In this document: positions 16,802-24,246 of the stretch, in pieces
Layout: each line of letters begins with the position of its first letter
How positions within the stretch are numbered: the stretch's first letter is position 1
NCBI GenBank assembly: GCA_016712525.1
Contig: JADJQX010000007.1
Location: forward strand, 124,001-188,000
DNA length: 64,000 bases
Source: Myxococcales bacterium
Lineage (GTDB): Bacteria; Myxococcota_A; Polyangia; Polyangiales; Polyangiaceae
Reading direction: 5' to 3'
Program-made: the position numbers and the translations under genes
Notes under the pieces: model-generated
The model's database searches: none
Seen by the model: the letters and a program-made list of their open reading frames with translations, nothing else
What the model was told of the DNA's origin: nothing

Positions 16802-17638
16802 ATGCAAGGCAACGGCGGATACGGACCTCCGGGGGCACCCCCGGGCGGTGGTGGATACGGGCCTCCTCCGGGAGGGGCGCCGCCTGCGGGTGGTGGATAC
16901 GGGCCTCCTCCGGGCGGAGCTGCCCCTCCGGGAGCGCCGGGTGGGTACGGAGCGCCTCCGGGAGCGCCGGGAGGTTACGGGGCGCCTCCGGGAGCGCCGG
17001 GTGGGTACGGAGCGCCTCCGGGAGCGCCGGGAGGTTACGGGGCGCCTCCGGGAGCGATGGTCCAAGCGGGACCCGCGGGCATGGCCGGTCCGGGTGGCAC
17101 CGTCATGGGTGTCCCGCTCGAGCCGGGCGAGCGTGTCATCTGGTTCAAGCGCCACGACTACACGGTCGACAAGATCATCATGTGGGTCTTGGGCGTGCTC
17201 TTCCTCGTGGTGATCATCGGCATCGTCTTCATCATCTTGGCGCTCATCCACGACGGCCGAAACCCGCGCGCGCACGTCATCACCAACCGGCGCATCATCG
17301 TGATCGACGGCAAGGGGCAGCAGCAGTCGTACGCGCTCAACCAAATCGCGGACGTCGAGCCCGTGCGGCAGAGCGCGGGCGGTGGTGGCGGTGGGCTCAT
17401 CGGGCTCGCCGTTCGTGCCGCGGTGACGGCCGTCGCCAACCACATGGCGAACCAGAACGCCAAGATCGATCCCAGCTACTGGAACCGCACCATCGCGGTC
17501 ACGCTCACGACCCACCACGGGCAGCGGCTCCAGGTCCCCGCGGGGCTCAACTACGGCCGCGACTTCGGCGTGACGATCGCGCGCGCCGTGTTCATGCGCG
17601 AGGCCGAGAACATGCCCCAGGTGCAGTACCTGCCCTGA
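16802..17638 (+). CDS. Pro/Gly/Tyr-repeat protein with membrane helix and PH-like domain
   Basis: A 278-residue protein in three parts. Residues 1-95 are repeats of the type PPGAPGGYGA and GGYGPPPGG, disordered and low complexity. Residues 125-150 (IIMWVLGVLFLVVIIGIVFIILALI) form one strong membrane helix. The rest has the look of a bacterial PH-like domain (bPH): HVITNRRIIVIDGKGQQQSYALNQIADVEPV, then a Gly-rich loop, then a strand-rich end with RTIAVTLTTHHGQRLQV. Similar tails occur in YdbS/YdbT-type membrane proteins. The repeats face the cytoplasm or periplasm depending on topology, which I cannot determine. A clear terminator follows 22 bases after the stop, so the gene is monocistronic. 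Confidence 0.7.
   Translation: MQGNGGYGPPGAPPGGGGYGPPPGGAPPAGGGYGPPPGGAAPPGAPGGYGAPPGAPGGYGAPPGAPGGYGAPPGAPGGYGAPPGAMVQAGPAGMAGPGGTVMGVPLEPGERVIWFKRHDYTVDKIIMWVLGVLFLVVIIGIVFIILALIHDGRNPRAHVITNRRIIVIDGKGQQQSYALNQIADVEPVRQSAGGGGGGLIGLAVRAAVTAVANHMANQNAKIDPSYWNRTIAVTLTTHHGQRLQVPAGLNYGRDFGVTIARAVFMREAENMPQVQYLP
16926..17056 (+). repeat. 60-bp tandem repeat (two 30-bp half units), in coding sequence
   Basis: The bases from 16926 to 16980 recur at 16986-17040 with no visible change, and each 60-bp unit is made of two similar 30-bp halves that encode PPGAPGGYGA. A partial third copy ends near 17056. The frame is kept because units are multiples of three. Near-identical copies suggest recent expansion or homogenisation by slippage. 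Confidence 0.85.
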
Positions 17639-17659
17639 GGCACGTGGTTCGCTCCGATG

Positions 17660-17698
17660 GCGCCCTGGCTCTCCTCCGAGCCGGGGCGCTCTCGTTTT
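17660..17698 (+). terminator. Rho-independent terminator
   Basis: A 12-bp stem with one T-G wobble, GCGCCCTGGCTC (17660-17671) with GAGCCGGGGCGC (17678-17689), has a 6-base loop and is followed by TCTCGTTTTC. It lies 21 bases after the PH-like gene. Confidence 0.8.
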
Positions 17699-17785
17699 CG
17701 GGGCTCGTCCTGCAGCTCTTGCACACGCCGCACGCGTGCCTCGGCACCTCGTTCGTCCCGAGGGCCCAGAGCCGACGAACGGCGC

Positions 17786-17820
17786 TGCCCAAGTGGGCAA
17801 TAAATATGAGTGATATCATG
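17786..17820 (+). promoter_or_regulatory. Candidate operator/promoter before the desaturase
   Basis: TGCCCA-AG-TGGGCA (17786-17799) is a perfect 6-bp dyad, followed by an A/T-rich stretch (ATAAATATGAGTGATATCAT) unlike the rest of the window. A -10 element such as TAAATA is possible at 17801-17806. An ATG at 17806 is in frame with the desaturase, but the codons between it and 17953 lack the G/C third-position bias, so I treat this as 5' untranslated sequence. Confidence 0.4.
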
Positions 17821-17952
17821 ATTTTGCGTGTGCGAGACGCTCGCGCGATCGACGCACGATCGAGGCGCGACGACGGTGGCCTGCAAAGCTTTTTTCGCAG
17901 CGACTCGGGCTTGCTTGGCCGCACGCGAGGGGCTACCCCGGAGCGCAAGGCC

Positions 17953-18936
17953 ATGCTCCGTTACCGCGCAGACGTTCGCACCCTCGTGTTCGTGGGCTTC
18001 TACTATGCGTTCTTCGCGTTCGCCTACGCGACGTGGGACAAGGTCGGCCTCGTAGCGCGCGTGCCCATGGTGCTCCTGCTCATGACGGTCTCGTGGATCT
18101 GCGCGGTCATCACGCACAACTCGATCCACTGCCCGGTGTTCAAGTCGCGCTGGGCGAACAAGGCCTTCCAGGTGGCGCTCACCTGCTCGTACGGCTTCCC
18201 GGTGAGCGAGTACGTGACGGGCCACAACCTCTCGCACCACAAGTACACGCAGGAGCGCAAAGACGTGATGCGCACGACCAAGGTGCGTTACGGCTGGAAC
18301 CTGCTCTCGTTCCTGCTCTTTTTCCCCGCCGTGGGCATCAGCGTGACGCGCTCGAACTACAAGTACTCGTCCGTCATGAAGGCGAAGCTCCCCAAGTGGC
18401 ATCGCCAGCTCATGCTCGAGATGATCGTGTGCTGGGGCGTGAAGGCCGTCTTCTTCGCGCTCGACTGGAAGAAGGCGCTCCTCCTCGTGCTCGTGCCGCA
18501 CCTCTGGGCCGTGTGGGGGATCACGACGGTGAACTACCTCCAGCACGACGGCTGCGACAAGGACCACCCGGTGAACCACTCGCGCAACTTCATGGGGCGC
18601 ATCTTCAACTGGTTCACCTTCAACAACGGCTTCCACGGCATCCACCACGAGGTGCCGGGGCTCCACTGGAGCCTCCTCCGCGAGGCGCACATGGAGCGCC
18701 TCCACCCGACCATCCACCCCGCGCTCGAGCAGAAGTCGCTCCTCGTCTACCTCTTCAAGGCCTTCGTGTTCCCGGGCAAGCGCGTCATGTACGACGGCTC
18801 GCCGCTCGTGCTCCCGGAGGACGGGCCCGACGAGAGCTGGATCCCGGAGCGCATCCCTGGGGCCGAGCTCGGCGCCGAAGGGGTCATCGAGGGCGACGGC
18901 GCCGAGATGCTCGAGCCGAAGCCCGCCGGCGCCTGA
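17953..18936 (+). CDS. Membrane fatty acid desaturase
   Basis: A 327-residue membrane di-iron desaturase or hydroxylase. The three histidine clusters that bind the iron pair are HNSIH near residue 55, HNLSHHKY near 95 and HGIHHE near 235. About four hydrophobic helices are arranged around them (VFVGFYYAFFAFAYATW, VPMVLLLMTVSWICAVI and others). It should introduce a double bond in an acyl chain at the inner membrane, using oxygen and an electron donor encoded elsewhere. The ATG at 17953 follows GGAG by nine bases. Longer starts at 17806 and 17818 exist but the extra codons look non-coding. Its position just before the 2-oxoacid dehydrogenase genes may reflect a link to membrane lipid composition, though a hairpin separates them. 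Confidence 0.85.
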   Translation: MLRYRADVRTLVFVGFYYAFFAFAYATWDKVGLVARVPMVLLLMTVSWICAVITHNSIHCPVFKSRWANKAFQVALTCSYGFPVSEYVTGHNLSHHKYTQERKDVMRTTKVRYGWNLLSFLLFFPAVGISVTRSNYKYSSVMKAKLPKWHRQLMLEMIVCWGVKAVFFALDWKKALLLVLVPHLWAVWGITTVNYLQHDGCDKDHPVNHSRNFMGRIFNWFTFNNGFHGIHHEVPGLHWSLLREAHMERLHPTIHPALEQKSLLVYLFKAFVFPGKRVMYDGSPLVLPEDGPDESWIPERIPGAELGAEGVIEGDGAEMLEPKPAGA

Positions 18937-18965
18937 CAGCCGAGCCACGACGAGCTTCACGCAGC

Positions 18966-18989
18966 GCGCCACGTCCCCCGACGTGGCGC
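18966..18989 (+). terminator. Strong hairpin between desaturase and E1 alpha
   Basis: A perfect 10-bp stem, GCGCCACGTC with GACGTGGCGC, and a CCCC loop. The 3' side (GTCTTCATT) is only weakly T-rich. It lies 30 bases after the desaturase stop, so it probably terminates or attenuates read-through into the E1 genes. Confidence 0.6.
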
Positions 18990-19042
18990 GTCTTCATTCG
19001 GAACGCCTACTTTTGCCCACGCAACGAGGCGAAGGAGCGCTA

Positions 19043-20095
19043 GTGTCCCGCCCGGAAGCCGACATGACCATGACGACGATCCCGCTCGCGCCGAAGGGCG
19101 CCGAAGACGAGAAGCTCTCCCCCGAGCTGCTCCTCCAAATCCACTCGCACATGCTCACGGGCCGCGTGCTCGAAGAGCGCCTCATCACGATGTACCGCCA
19201 AGGGGACGGGTACTTCTGGATCGGGGGACCCGGCGAAGAGGCGTTCAACGTGCCGCTCGGCATGCTCGTGCACAAGGGGGAGGGGATCGCGTACGACTAC
19301 CTCCACCTTCATTACCGCTCGAGCGGGACGCTCGTGGCCATGGGCGCCGATCCGGTCGACTCGCTCCGCCAGATGAAGAACACGGCGAGCGACCCCTACT
19401 CGGGCGGCCGCAACTTCGCGAGCCACTACTCTGTGAAGAAGTGGAACGTCGTGCCGATCTCGTCGCCCATCGAGGTCCAGTACTCGATGGCCACGGGCAC
19501 AGCGATCGCCCAGAAGCGCGCCGGGTCGAACGGCATCACGATCGTCCAGGGTGGCGACGCCGGCACCGCCGAGGGCGACTTCGCGACGTGCCTCGTGTGG
19601 AGCTCGCGCAAAGGCCACGAGGCGCCGGTGCTCATCATCGTCACGAACAACTGCTACGGCATCTCGACGCCGTGGGAGGGCCAGCACGGCGAGGAGCGCG
19701 TGAGCGATCGCGGCAAGGCCTTCGGGATGCCCACGGCCACGATCGACGGCAACGACGTCGAGACCTCGTACCACGCCATCAAGAAGGCGATGGACTACGT
19801 GCGCACCGAGAAAAAGCCCTTCCTCCTCGAGGCGATGGTGTCGCGCCTCCACGGGCACTCGTCGGCCTCCGGCGCCAATTTCGTCACCCAAGAGCGCGAT
19901 TGCCTCAAAGAATTCGAGGCCAAGCTCGAGGCGCGTGGTCTCCGCACCCGCAAGGAGATGGACGACATGCGGGCCAAGCTCACCCAGGAGCTCCTCGAGG
20001 CGAGCAAGCGGGTCCGCGAGGAGCCGCAGCCCGAAGGAAAGACCATTTACGATCACATCTTCGCCGACAAAAACTACGTCGCAGGAGAGCGCTGA
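19043..20095 (+). CDS. bkdA1: 2-oxoacid dehydrogenase E1 alpha (branched-chain type)
   Basis: A 350-residue thiamine-diphosphate E1 alpha subunit. The family pattern RVLEERLITMYRQG near the start and GGDAGTAEGDFATCLVWSSRKGHEAPVLIIVTNN (in part GGDAGTAEGDF ... NN, the ThDP/Mg site) are clear. Together with the beta subunit it decarboxylates a 2-oxoacid and passes the acyl group to the E2 lipoyl domain. The wording HYRSSGTLVAMG and the separate alpha/beta genes fit branched-chain 2-oxoacid dehydrogenases better than pyruvate dehydrogenase, but this is an inference. The GTG at 19043 follows AAGGAG by five bases and is preferred over the ATGs at 19064 and 19070. The beta subunit starts three bases after the stop. 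Confidence 0.85.
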   Translation: MSRPEADMTMTTIPLAPKGAEDEKLSPELLLQIHSHMLTGRVLEERLITMYRQGDGYFWIGGPGEEAFNVPLGMLVHKGEGIAYDYLHLHYRSSGTLVAMGADPVDSLRQMKNTASDPYSGGRNFASHYSVKKWNVVPISSPIEVQYSMATGTAIAQKRAGSNGITIVQGGDAGTAEGDFATCLVWSSRKGHEAPVLIIVTNNCYGISTPWEGQHGEERVSDRGKAFGMPTATIDGNDVETSYHAIKKAMDYVRTEKKPFLLEAMVSRLHGHSSASGANFVTQERDCLKEFEAKLEARGLRTRKEMDDMRAKLTQELLEASKRVREEPQPEGKTIYDHIFADKNYVAGER

Positions 20096-20098
20096 GAC

Positions 20099-21160
20099 AT
20101 GGCGACCGTCGTTCAAGCCGTACGCATGGCCCTTCACGTCGGTGAGGAGCGCCTCGGCGTCACCGACATCTTCGGCGAGGACATCGGGCCGCCCCTCGGC
20201 GGCGCGTTCACGCAGACCCAAGGCCTCAAGACCGCGTGGAACTCCCCGCTCGACGAGCGCGGCATCATCGGCACCGCGATCGGCCTCGCGCTCGCCGGGC
20301 AGAAGCCCGTCTGCGAGATCCAGTTCTGCGACTACATCTACAACACCATCGATCTCCTGAAGATCGCGGGCAACACGCTCTGGTCGTCGAACGGCCAGTG
20401 GAACGTGCCCATGGTGTGCATGACCCCGGTCGGGGCGGGCATCCGCGGGAGCATCTACCACTCGCACTCGTTCGACGCGACGGCGACCCACATCCCCGGG
20501 TGGAAGGTCGTGATGCCCTCGAACCCGCTCGACGCGTACGGGCTCATGCTCTCGGCGATCGTCGACCCGAACCCGGTCATGTACCTCCTCCCGAAGGCGC
20601 TCATGCGCACGCGCGCGCTCCCCGAGGAGCTCATCCCCGGCGAGCCGGGCGACGAGAAGGCGCTCTCGAAGATGATCGACGCGCCCCTCGGCGATCGCTC
20701 GCAGTGGAGCGCCGAGTGGCCGGACACGCCGACGCTGTTCGTGCCCATCGGAAAGGCGAAGACGCTCCGCGAAGGCGAGCACGTGACCGTGATCTCGTGC
20801 GGGCGCCTCGTGCGCGACGCCATGCGTGCCGCCGACGAGCTCCGCGCCGAAGGCGTGTCGGTCGAGGTGATCGACCTCCGCACGCTCTACCCGTACGACT
20901 GCGACGCGATCCGAGACAGCGTCAAGAAGACGCACCGCGTGCTCGTCGTGAACGAGGACACCGAGGTCACGAACTTCGGAGAGCACCTCATCCGACGCAT
21001 CGTCGAAGAGCTCTTCTACGAGCTCTACGCGCCGCCGCGGCTCCTCGCGGGCGCGTTCGTGCCGGGGATCGGCCTCGCCGACAACCTCGAGCACGCCAGC
21101 GTTCCGCAAAAGTCCGAAATGATTAAGATTTTGCGGGAGCTTGCGGCCCACGAGCCGTGA
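20099..21160 (+). CDS. bkdA2: 2-oxoacid dehydrogenase E1 beta (branched-chain type)
   Basis: A 353-residue E1 beta subunit. GEDIGPPLGGAFTQTQGL and ERGIIGTAIGLALAGQKPVCEIQFCDYI form the start of the ThDP-binding half; VISCGRLVRDAMRAADEL and SVEVIDLRTLYPYDCDAI belong to the C-terminal transketolase-like domain. It pairs with the alpha subunit encoded three bases upstream. No E2 or E3 gene lies in the window, so those subunits are encoded elsewhere. In myxobacteria this complex feeds isovaleryl-CoA and related primers into iso-branched fatty acids, which fits the desaturase upstream; this link is inferred from general knowledge. Confidence 0.87.
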   Translation: MATVVQAVRMALHVGEERLGVTDIFGEDIGPPLGGAFTQTQGLKTAWNSPLDERGIIGTAIGLALAGQKPVCEIQFCDYIYNTIDLLKIAGNTLWSSNGQWNVPMVCMTPVGAGIRGSIYHSHSFDATATHIPGWKVVMPSNPLDAYGLMLSAIVDPNPVMYLLPKALMRTRALPEELIPGEPGDEKALSKMIDAPLGDRSQWSAEWPDTPTLFVPIGKAKTLREGEHVTVISCGRLVRDAMRAADELRAEGVSVEVIDLRTLYPYDCDAIRDSVKKTHRVLVVNEDTEVTNFGEHLIRRIVEELFYELYAPPRLLAGAFVPGIGLADNLEHASVPQKSEMIKILRELAAHEP

Positions 21161-21181
21161 GGTCAGGCTAAGGCTCGGTCC

Positions 21182-21613
21182 ATGGCACTCCCACGTTCGG
21201 CGCCCGCGGGGGCATTCGAGGCCGGCGCCTTCTTGGTCGTCGAGGACCGTGAGGGCGTGACGGTCGCGGGTGGGGACACGATCGACGTCGAGCGCACGAT
21301 CTCTCCCGAGAGCCTCGGCCTCGCGGACGACGACGACCTCGGGACCGGCCTCGGTCGCGCCCTCTCTCGGCTCCTCGGCCGCGAGGTGGCCGACGAGGAC
21401 GGCATCTACGATTTCGCCGTCCGCGATCCGTCGGCTCGCGATCGTGTGGTGGCAAGCTTGGTGTTGGCCGTGTCCGACGACGACGATGCGGTCGAGCTCT
21501 CGCTCGAGGTCGCGACGGACGTGTCGGCCAAAGAGATCGTGTCGCACATCGTCGCGGCGATCGCGAAGGCGTCGGCTATTGCGGAGAAGGGCCCTTCGCC
21601 CGAGGCCTCGTGA
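21182..21613 (+). CDS. Small acidic hypothetical protein
   Basis: A 143-residue acidic, soluble protein with no signal peptide or recognisable motif. Runs of Asp occur (ADDDDLG near 48 and VSDDDDAVEL near 98), with hydrophobic strands between. The final part, SAKEIVSHIVAAIAKASAIAEK, is probably helical. It follows the E1 beta gene by 21 bases and its stop overlaps the GTG start of the next gene (GTGA, 21610-21613), so it is probably part of a longer transcript. I do not recognise the family. Confidence 0.6.
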   Translation: MALPRSAPAGAFEAGAFLVVEDREGVTVAGGDTIDVERTISPESLGLADDDDLGTGLGRALSRLLGREVADEDGIYDFAVRDPSARDRVVASLVLAVSDDDDAVELSLEVATDVSAKEIVSHIVAAIAKASAIAEKGPSPEAS

Positions 21614-22035
21614 GGCCCCGCCCCGTCTTCGACCGAACGCTCCGCGTGCTCGTCGCGTGGCTCGTTGCGCTCGCGATGTTCCTGGGCGGCCTCGGTCCCA
21701 TCGTCGCCCGCGCGCTCGCCGGGGCGCCCGCGCACGCGTGCCACTGCGCGCTCGGCGGAGCCCACACGACGTGCGTGTGCCCCATCTGCAGCCCCGAGCT
21801 GCGCGACGGCGACGACCCCGAAGGAGGAGGTGTCGCGAGCGTACGCGGCACCTGCGGAGACGAGCCTCGTGCCGTCCTCGCCAAGTGGCTCCCTCTCGAC
21901 GTGCCCCACCGAGGAGAGGTCCCCGTCGTGGGGTGGGAGCGCGCGCCCGCTCCTTCCGGGGAGCGACGACGGGTGGGGTTGATCCGGCCGCCCCCCGAGC
22001 CCGAGCCACCTCGAACGGCCCGCGTCTCCACCTGA
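21610..22035 (+). CDS. Exported Cys/His-rich protein
   Basis: A 141-residue protein with an N-terminal membrane or signal segment (LRVLVAWLVALAMFLGGLGPIVARALA) followed at once by the cluster HACHCALGGAHTTCVCPIC, with five Cys and three His within twenty residues, and later an isolated Cys near residue 81. The arrangement resembles small exported metal-binding proteins of the DUF2946 kind, usually encoded near metal uptake genes, but similarity is at the level of pattern only. The remaining 70 residues are Pro/Arg-rich without structure. The GTG start overlaps the preceding stop. A link to the cobalamin riboswitch 560 bases downstream is possible but untested. Confidence 0.6.
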   Translation: MRPRPVFDRTLRVLVAWLVALAMFLGGLGPIVARALAGAPAHACHCALGGAHTTCVCPICSPELRDGDDPEGGGVASVRGTCGDEPRAVLAKWLPLDVPHRGEVPVVGWERAPAPSGERRRVGLIRPPPEPEPPRTARVST

Positions 22036-22192
22036 ACCAAGCGCCGTGCCGTCGCTGCCGCGCTCGCGTGAGGCTCTCGCGCGAGGTGGGGCTGCGGGCT
22101 CGCGCGCCTCGTGCGTGCCACTGCCGGCGCGCGCGGGGAGACGTCCATGTTCATGCCGCGCGGGCCGCTCGTCCGCGCATCGAGACCTACCG

Positions 22193-22507
22193 ATGATCCT
22201 GTTTCGTTCCTTCGGGGCGCCCGTCTTGGCGTCCATGCTGGGCGCCGCGTGCGCCATCTCCGCCTGCTCCCACGACCACGACGACGGCGAGACGCACACC
22301 GCGTCGTACCCGTCCTGCTCGGCCATCCTCGAGGCCTGCCACCCGCTCGACGAGGGGACGGGTCCAATCCACGACTGCCACGACCTCTCGCACGACGGGA
22401 CGGAGGAGATGTGCGCGCCGCGCAAGGCCGAGTGCCTCACCGTGTGTGTGCCGAAGGCCGACGCGGGGGCCGACGCCACGCCTCGCGACGCCGCCTCGGG
22501 AGGTTGA
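22193..22507 (+). CDS. Small His/Cys lipoprotein upstream of the cobalamin riboswitch
   Basis: A 104-residue lipoprotein. The ATG at 22193 gives a signal peptide with lipobox (AISAC, Cys 24). The mature part opens with HDHDDGETH and then a regular pattern of Cys and His: CSAILEACHPLDEG, IHDCHDLSHDG, MCAPRKAECLTVC. Six Cys in the mature domain could form disulphides; the His residues could bind metal. An Asp/Ala-rich tail closes the protein. It is transcribed in the same direction as the riboswitch-controlled lipoprotein that follows, but the riboswitch lies after it, so it is not itself under that control unless a second element exists. Function unknown. Confidence 0.65.
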   Translation: MILFRSFGAPVLASMLGAACAISACSHDHDDGETHTASYPSCSAILEACHPLDEGTGPIHDCHDLSHDGTEEMCAPRKAECLTVCVPKADAGADATPRDAASGG

Positions 22508-22596
22508 GCCGGTCGCCCTTGCGTCGGCGCGACCATTCGCGCTAGAGGCCACGCGTCGCACGCCGAGGGAGACCTCGCCTTGCGGCGCGTGACGTC

Positions 22597-22764
22597 GTGA
22601 GGCGTGGGCTCCTCCTCGCCTCACTGGGAAGCCGGTGAAAGACCGGCGCGGCACCCGCCACGGTATCCGGGGACGAACCCGAGCAAATCCACCGACGCCT
22701 CGCGCTTCGGGAAGGGCTCGGGGGAGGACGATCCGGGAGCCCGGAGACCGGACGCTACGCTCAC
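22597..22764 (+). promoter_or_regulatory. Cobalamin (B12) riboswitch
   Basis: The core shows the hallmark elements in order: GGGAAGCCGGTGAAA (22626 on), the following GGCGCGGCACCCGCCACGGT (about 22645-22664), and the B12 box GGGAGCCCGGAGACCGG (22735-22751). Outer helix P1 can form between GTGAGGCGT (22597-22605) and ACGCTCAC (22757-22764) with one bulged G. It lies 83 bases before the start of the beta-propeller lipoprotein and on the same strand. Adenosylcobalamin binding is expected to repress expression. Confidence 0.93.
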
Positions 22765-22818
22765 TGGCTCGGGTGAACCCCGGGCATGGTTCGAGCCGAG
22801 GGCCGTCCCGAGGCTCGG

Positions 22819-22842
22819 CCCACGCGGGCTGCGTGGGAGGAG
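22819..22842 (+). promoter_or_regulatory. Shine-Dalgarno-sequestering hairpin, candidate expression platform
   Basis: CCCACGC (22819-22825) pairs with GCGTGGG (22831-22837) around a GGGCT loop, and the 3' arm overlaps the 5' bases of the ribosome binding site GGGAGGAG (22835-22842), five bases before the ATG at 22848. An alternative pairing GCCC/GGGC (22818-22821 with 22826-22829) would free the site. This suggests control of translation rather than termination. Confidence 0.6.
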
Positions 22843-22847
22843 TGTCT

Positions 22848-24173
22848 ATGAAATCATTGAAGATTTGCGGCCTCGTGGCCGTAGGTGCGGCGCTGTGCTC
22901 GAGCGCCTTCGTCGCGTGCACGGGGGACGACGAGGTGTTCGCGACCGATGGCGGGACCGACGCGTCGTTCGACGTGTTCCGCCCGGACGTCGCCGTCCCG
23001 GAGCCGGGGCGTGACGCCGCGGTCGACGGAGACGCCGGAGACGCCGGCCCGAAGCCGACGCCGCGTGTGCTCGTCACGATGAACGGCGCGACCTCGAGCG
23101 AGCTGGTCGCCGTGAGCCTCGCGTCGCGAGCGATCGACGGCCGCCTCACGTTCCCGGGCTTCATCGGCGGCACCTACGCCGACGGCGACGACCTCTGGCT
23201 GCTCGAGCAAGCCGTGGACGTGGTGGCCAAGATGGACCGCCTCGAGCCCTGGAAAATCAAGGCGACGTACGACGTGGCGCTCTCCGATCGCAGAGACGGA
23301 GGCGACGCCTATTCGGACCCCGTGGCCGTGGTCGCGTCGGCCGGGAACAAGGCGTACGTGCTCCGGTACACGCGCAACACGATCGCGGTGATCTCTCCGT
23401 CCGTCGAAGGCGACGGCTCCGTCCCGGTGCGGACGATCGACCTCTCGGCGCTCGTGGCCCCCGGGGACGCGGACGGCCTCCTCGAGATGACGTCGGCCGT
23501 GTACGTGGCCGCCAAGAAGCGCCTCTACGTGACGCTCGCGAACATCGACAAAACCACCATCGTTCCGCCCAATTACGACCTCCCGTGCCCCGGCGTGGGT
23601 GGGCTCGCGAGCACCGTGGTCGCCATCGACACCGACACCGACACGCTCGTCAATCTCGGCGGCACGGGGCCTGGCGGCGGCATCGCGCTCTCCGGGTACA
23701 ACGTGGCGTTCGGCGCGCGGAGCTTCTACGACCCGGCCGGGGATCGGCTGCTCGTGCTTACGGCGGGCTGCGGCCCGTTCGGCGGAACGCAGCGCGCGGG
23801 GATCGACGAGGTGAAGCTCGCGACCGGTCAGGCGAGCCGCGTCCTTCCGACCGACACGCAGGGGTACGCGAGCGCCTTCGAGCGCTTCGGCACGAAGTAC
23901 CTGCTCGGTCTCGGCGGGCAGGTCTTCCCCTGGGATCCGACGAAGACCACGCTCGACCCGGCCATCCCGAACGCGCCCTCGAGCTTCGCGTTCGACGGCG
24001 TCGACAAGCTCGTCGGCGCGCGCAAGCGCCCCGGCGTGGACGGTGGCCCCGGCGCCGTCGAGATCGTCCGCGTGCCCCTCTCGGGGGACGGTGGCGTCGA
24101 GACGCTGTCGGTGAACCCGTTCACGAAGAACGACGGCTTCTTGGGCACGGTCGAGGTGTGGCCGCGCAACTGA
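22848..24173 (+). CDS. Riboswitch-controlled beta-propeller lipoprotein, possible cobalamin binder
   Basis: A 441-residue lipoprotein: signal peptide with lipobox (SAFVAC, Cys 24), then an Asp/Ala/Pro linker to about residue 65, then repeated strand-rich units of about 45-55 residues such as KAYVLRYTRNTIAVISPS, KRLYVTLANIDKT, DRLLVLTAGCGPFGG and KYLLGLGGQVFPWD. This fits a seven-bladed YncE/WD-like propeller. It is the only gene behind the cobalamin riboswitch; a convergent gene follows. In Bacteroides, BtuG is a propeller lipoprotein that captures B12 at the cell surface and is encoded with riboswitch-controlled transport genes, so a B12-binding role is a reasonable inference. No sequence identity with BtuG is claimed. 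The neighbour at 22193 is another lipoprotein. Confidence 0.8.
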   Translation: MKSLKICGLVAVGAALCSSAFVACTGDDEVFATDGGTDASFDVFRPDVAVPEPGRDAAVDGDAGDAGPKPTPRVLVTMNGATSSELVAVSLASRAIDGRLTFPGFIGGTYADGDDLWLLEQAVDVVAKMDRLEPWKIKATYDVALSDRRDGGDAYSDPVAVVASAGNKAYVLRYTRNTIAVISPSVEGDGSVPVRTIDLSALVAPGDADGLLEMTSAVYVAAKKRLYVTLANIDKTTIVPPNYDLPCPGVGGLASTVVAIDTDTDTLVNLGGTGPGGGIALSGYNVAFGARSFYDPAGDRLLVLTAGCGPFGGTQRAGIDEVKLATGQASRVLPTDTQGYASAFERFGTKYLLGLGGQVFPWDPTKTTLDPAIPNAPSSFAFDGVDKLVGARKRPGVDGGPGAVEIVRVPLSGDGGVETLSVNPFTKNDGFLGTVEVWPRN

Positions 24174-24194
24174 GCGTTCGCGTGTCGTCACGGT

Positions 24195-24218
24195 GGAGGC
24201 CGTTACGCGCCGGCCTCC
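24195..24218. terminator. Hairpin between convergent genes
   Basis: GGAGGCCG (24195-24202) pairs with CGGCCTCC (24211-24218) across an 8-base loop. It sits between the lipoprotein stop and the convergent rhodanese stop and could serve both strands. No T-run follows, so termination strength is uncertain. Confidence 0.5.
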
Positions 24219-24246
24219 CCGTCACCGCCTCGGGCGCTCGCGCAGG

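Noticed and set aside
17806..17952. N-terminal extension of the desaturase from ATG 17806
   Set aside because: The codons lack the G/C third-position bias of the gene and include A/T-rich promoter-like sequence; start moved to 17953.
19040..22009. Minus-strand frame of nearly 1,000 codons across the E1 genes
   Set aside because: Residues are Arg/His/Ala/Asp-rich with no domain; the plus strand has E1 alpha and beta with all family motifs.
22036..22192. Second cobalamin riboswitch before the small lipoprotein
   Set aside because: No B12 box or core motif is present there; GGGGAGACGTCC resembles part of the box but lacks the required context.
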